Program-made: the position numbers and the translations under genes
Assembly: GCA_036377075.1 (NCBI GenBank)
Contig: DASUZB010000239.1
Span: 1-14,499, forward strand
DNA: 14,499 bases
Reading direction: 5' to 3'
Origin: DASUZB01 sp036377075
Lineage (GTDB): Bacteria; Actinomycetota; CALGFH01
Part shown: piece by piece, positions 13,545-14,499 of the stretch
How the letters are laid out: each line of letters begins with the position of its first letter
Position numbering within the stretch: the first letter of the stretch is position 1
Notes under the pieces: model-generated
What the model was told of the DNA's origin: nothing
The model's database searches: none
What the model saw: the letters and a program-made list of their open reading frames with translations, nothing else

Positions 13545-13801
13545 CCGCCCCCCTCTCGGTCGTCGCCGTCCGGTGGCGCCAGCGGTCGACAGGTCCGACC
13601 GTCTCGATCCGTAAGCGAGGGTCGTCATTATCGACAGTTTCTTTGGGCGCGGTGCTCGCCGTCCTCGCCATGACGGTTCGTGGTCAAACGGCCTGATATC
13701 AATCGGTTCGGCCGGTGACCAATATGTCCCGGATGACAACCGTGAGGTTTTCTGGGATCTTGACCGACCGGAATTCCTGCTCAGCCCGAGACGGAGGCCT
13801 G
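13545..13801. promoter_or_regulatory. Divergent intergenic region between the DUF4012 and methyltransferase genes
   Basis: This 257-base gap separates divergent starts, so promoters for both directions should lie here. On the minus strand GATAAT (13627-13632) is a good -10-like hexamer about 83 bases before the DUF4012 ATG, but no matching -35 box is clear. On the plus strand TTGACC at 13760-13765 looks like a -35 box, without a good -10 at 17 bases. An imperfect inverted repeat (ATCGGT at 13702-13707, ACCAAT at 13718-13723) lies mid-gap and could be an operator. The region is AT-richer than the coding DNA. These sites are candidates only. Confidence 0.4.
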
Positions 13802-14499
13802 GTGAAGGCGGACGCCTATTACGAGAGCTACTGGTCGGAAGAGGGCTACCTACCGCACGGCGCGCCAACCTGGCACCTGCGCAGGTTGCTCCGGGCACAC
13901 GTGGCAGAGGGCGCCAAGGTGCTCGATCTGGGGTGCGGCGACGGGGGGACCGCGGGGGACGCCGTGAGGGCGCGGGGCTGTGCCTACCTCGGGGTCGACG
14001 TCTCGGAGAACGCCGTCCGCCGCGCCCGCGGCCGGGGGTTCGACGCGAGGCGCATCGACGACGCCGGGTCGCTGCCGTTCGAGGGCGACTCGTTCGACGC
14101 GGTCCTCGCGATCGAGGTGCTGGAGCACCTCTTCCTGCCGCACCTGGCGGCGGCCGAGGTCCACCGCGTGCTGAAGCCCGGTGGCGTCTTCATCCTCTCC
14201 GTCCCCAACGTCGCGTACTGGCGCCGGCGGCTGGACCTCGCCGCCTTCGGACGCTGGAACCCTTTCGGCGACGACCTGTCGGTCGAGCAGCCCTGGCGGG
14301 ACCCCCACATCAGGTTCTTCAACCCCGCGTCGATGAAGCGGCTGCTCACGCTCGTGGGCTTTGGGGACGTCCAGGTGAACGGCCACGGCGGCGCACTACT
14401 GCGCGACATCCCGGTGGCGCGGCGCCTGTGCCGCGGCGAGGAGCCGAGTCGCCTGTTCCGGGCCGCCGAGCGGCGCGCTCCGGCGCTCCTGGCGGCGCG
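13802..14499 (+). CDS. SAM-dependent class I methyltransferase, 3' end cut by window edge
   Basis: The first 232 residues are visible and the frame is open to the right edge. The fold landmarks are in order: motif I VLDLGCGDGG (40-49), the acidic end of strand 2 in YLGVDVSENAVRRAR (62-76), LPFEGDSFDAVLAIEVLEHL (91-110) and LKPGGVFILSVPN (124-136). A region rich in FFNPASMKRLL (172-182) follows, as in UbiG/Methyltransf_11-like enzymes beside glycan clusters. It probably methylates a sugar, a lipid-linked intermediate or a small metabolite; the substrate is unknown. The GTG start at 13802 has GGAGG 4 bases upstream, a short spacing, and no better in-frame start is near. It is divergent from the DUF4012 gene, so it is not in the same operon, though it may be co-regulated from the shared gap. 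Confidence 0.88.
   Translation, partial: MKADAYYESYWSEEGYLPHGAPTWHLRRLLRAHVAEGAKVLDLGCGDGGTAGDAVRARGCAYLGVDVSENAVRRARGRGFDARRIDDAGSLPFEGDSFDAVLAIEVLEHLFLPHLAAAEVHRVLKPGGVFILSVPNVAYWRRRLDLAAFGRWNPFGDDLSVEQPWRDPHIRFFNPASMKRLLTLVGFGDVQVNGHGGALLRDIPVARRLCRGEEPSRLFRAAERRAPALLAA

Noticed and set aside
11667..13673. A 668-codon plus-strand open frame across the DUF4012 gene
   Set aside because: Its length is tempting, but it is antisense to a protein with the clear DUF4012 hallmark and a membrane helix. The translated product is Asp/Gly/Arg/Val-rich with no domain signal, and no good ribosome site was seen.
1..14499. tRNA, rRNA, CRISPR array, insertion sequence or prophage genes
   Set aside because: No regularly spaced repeats, no transposase or integrase motif, and no tRNA- or rRNA-like stretch was recognised. 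Nearly all bases are assigned to coding sequence.

Overview
The window is very GC-rich (about 70% or more by eye). It is densely packed with genes whose codons favour G/C in the third position, and several proteins have actinobacterial features: a tail-fused chain-length regulator and tyrosine kinase, a DUF4012 protein, and an Arg-rich secretion signal with a strong AAGGAGGA ribosome site. I infer a member of Actinomycetota, or another high-GC Gram-positive-like lineage. No marker gene here fixes the genus. There is no RNA gene, mobile element or CRISPR array that I can see.

Layout. Ten genes lie on the minus strand and one on the plus strand. Reading in the direction of minus-strand transcription (right to left): a membrane-anchored DUF4012 protein (11697-13544), then a 218-bp AT-richer gap with a hairpin and a strong ribosome site. 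A near-continuous gene block follows: a secreted repeat protein with a C-terminal membrane anchor (10444-11478), a polyprenyl-phosphate sugar-1-phosphate transferase (8870-10408), a Wzz-like/BY-kinase fusion (7422-8873), a family-4 glycosyltransferase (6166-7425), a Wzx-type flippase (4814-6169), a Wzy/O-antigen-ligase-like membrane protein (3300-4817), two more family-4 glycosyltransferases (2017-3303 and 722-1993), and a Gfo/Idh/MocA oxidoreductase cut by the left edge (1-725). Six of these junctions are 4-base ATGA or GTGA overlaps, so the block is almost certainly one translationally coupled operon. On the plus strand, diverging from the DUF4012 gene, a SAM-dependent methyltransferase starts at 13802 and runs off the right edge.

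How the genes work together. The set is a Wzx/Wzy-type pathway for an extracellular or cell-wall polysaccharide. The initiating transferase loads the first sugar phosphate on undecaprenyl phosphate. The three glycosyltransferases extend it, the oxidoreductase probably makes a modified nucleotide sugar, the flippase turns the lipid-linked unit outward, and the Wzy-like protein polymerises it. The Wzz/BY-kinase sets chain length and provides phosphorylation control. The DUF4012 protein and the secreted repeat protein are the poorly understood parts. I suggest the first is a distant LytR-CpsA-Psr-like attachment enzyme, and the second a surface protein made with the polysaccharide.

The most unusual features are three tandem domains with near-identical cysteine spacing in the secreted protein, an LCP-like stretch in the DUF4012 protein, and three adjacent strong inverted repeats inside the first 51 codons of the initiating transferase gene.
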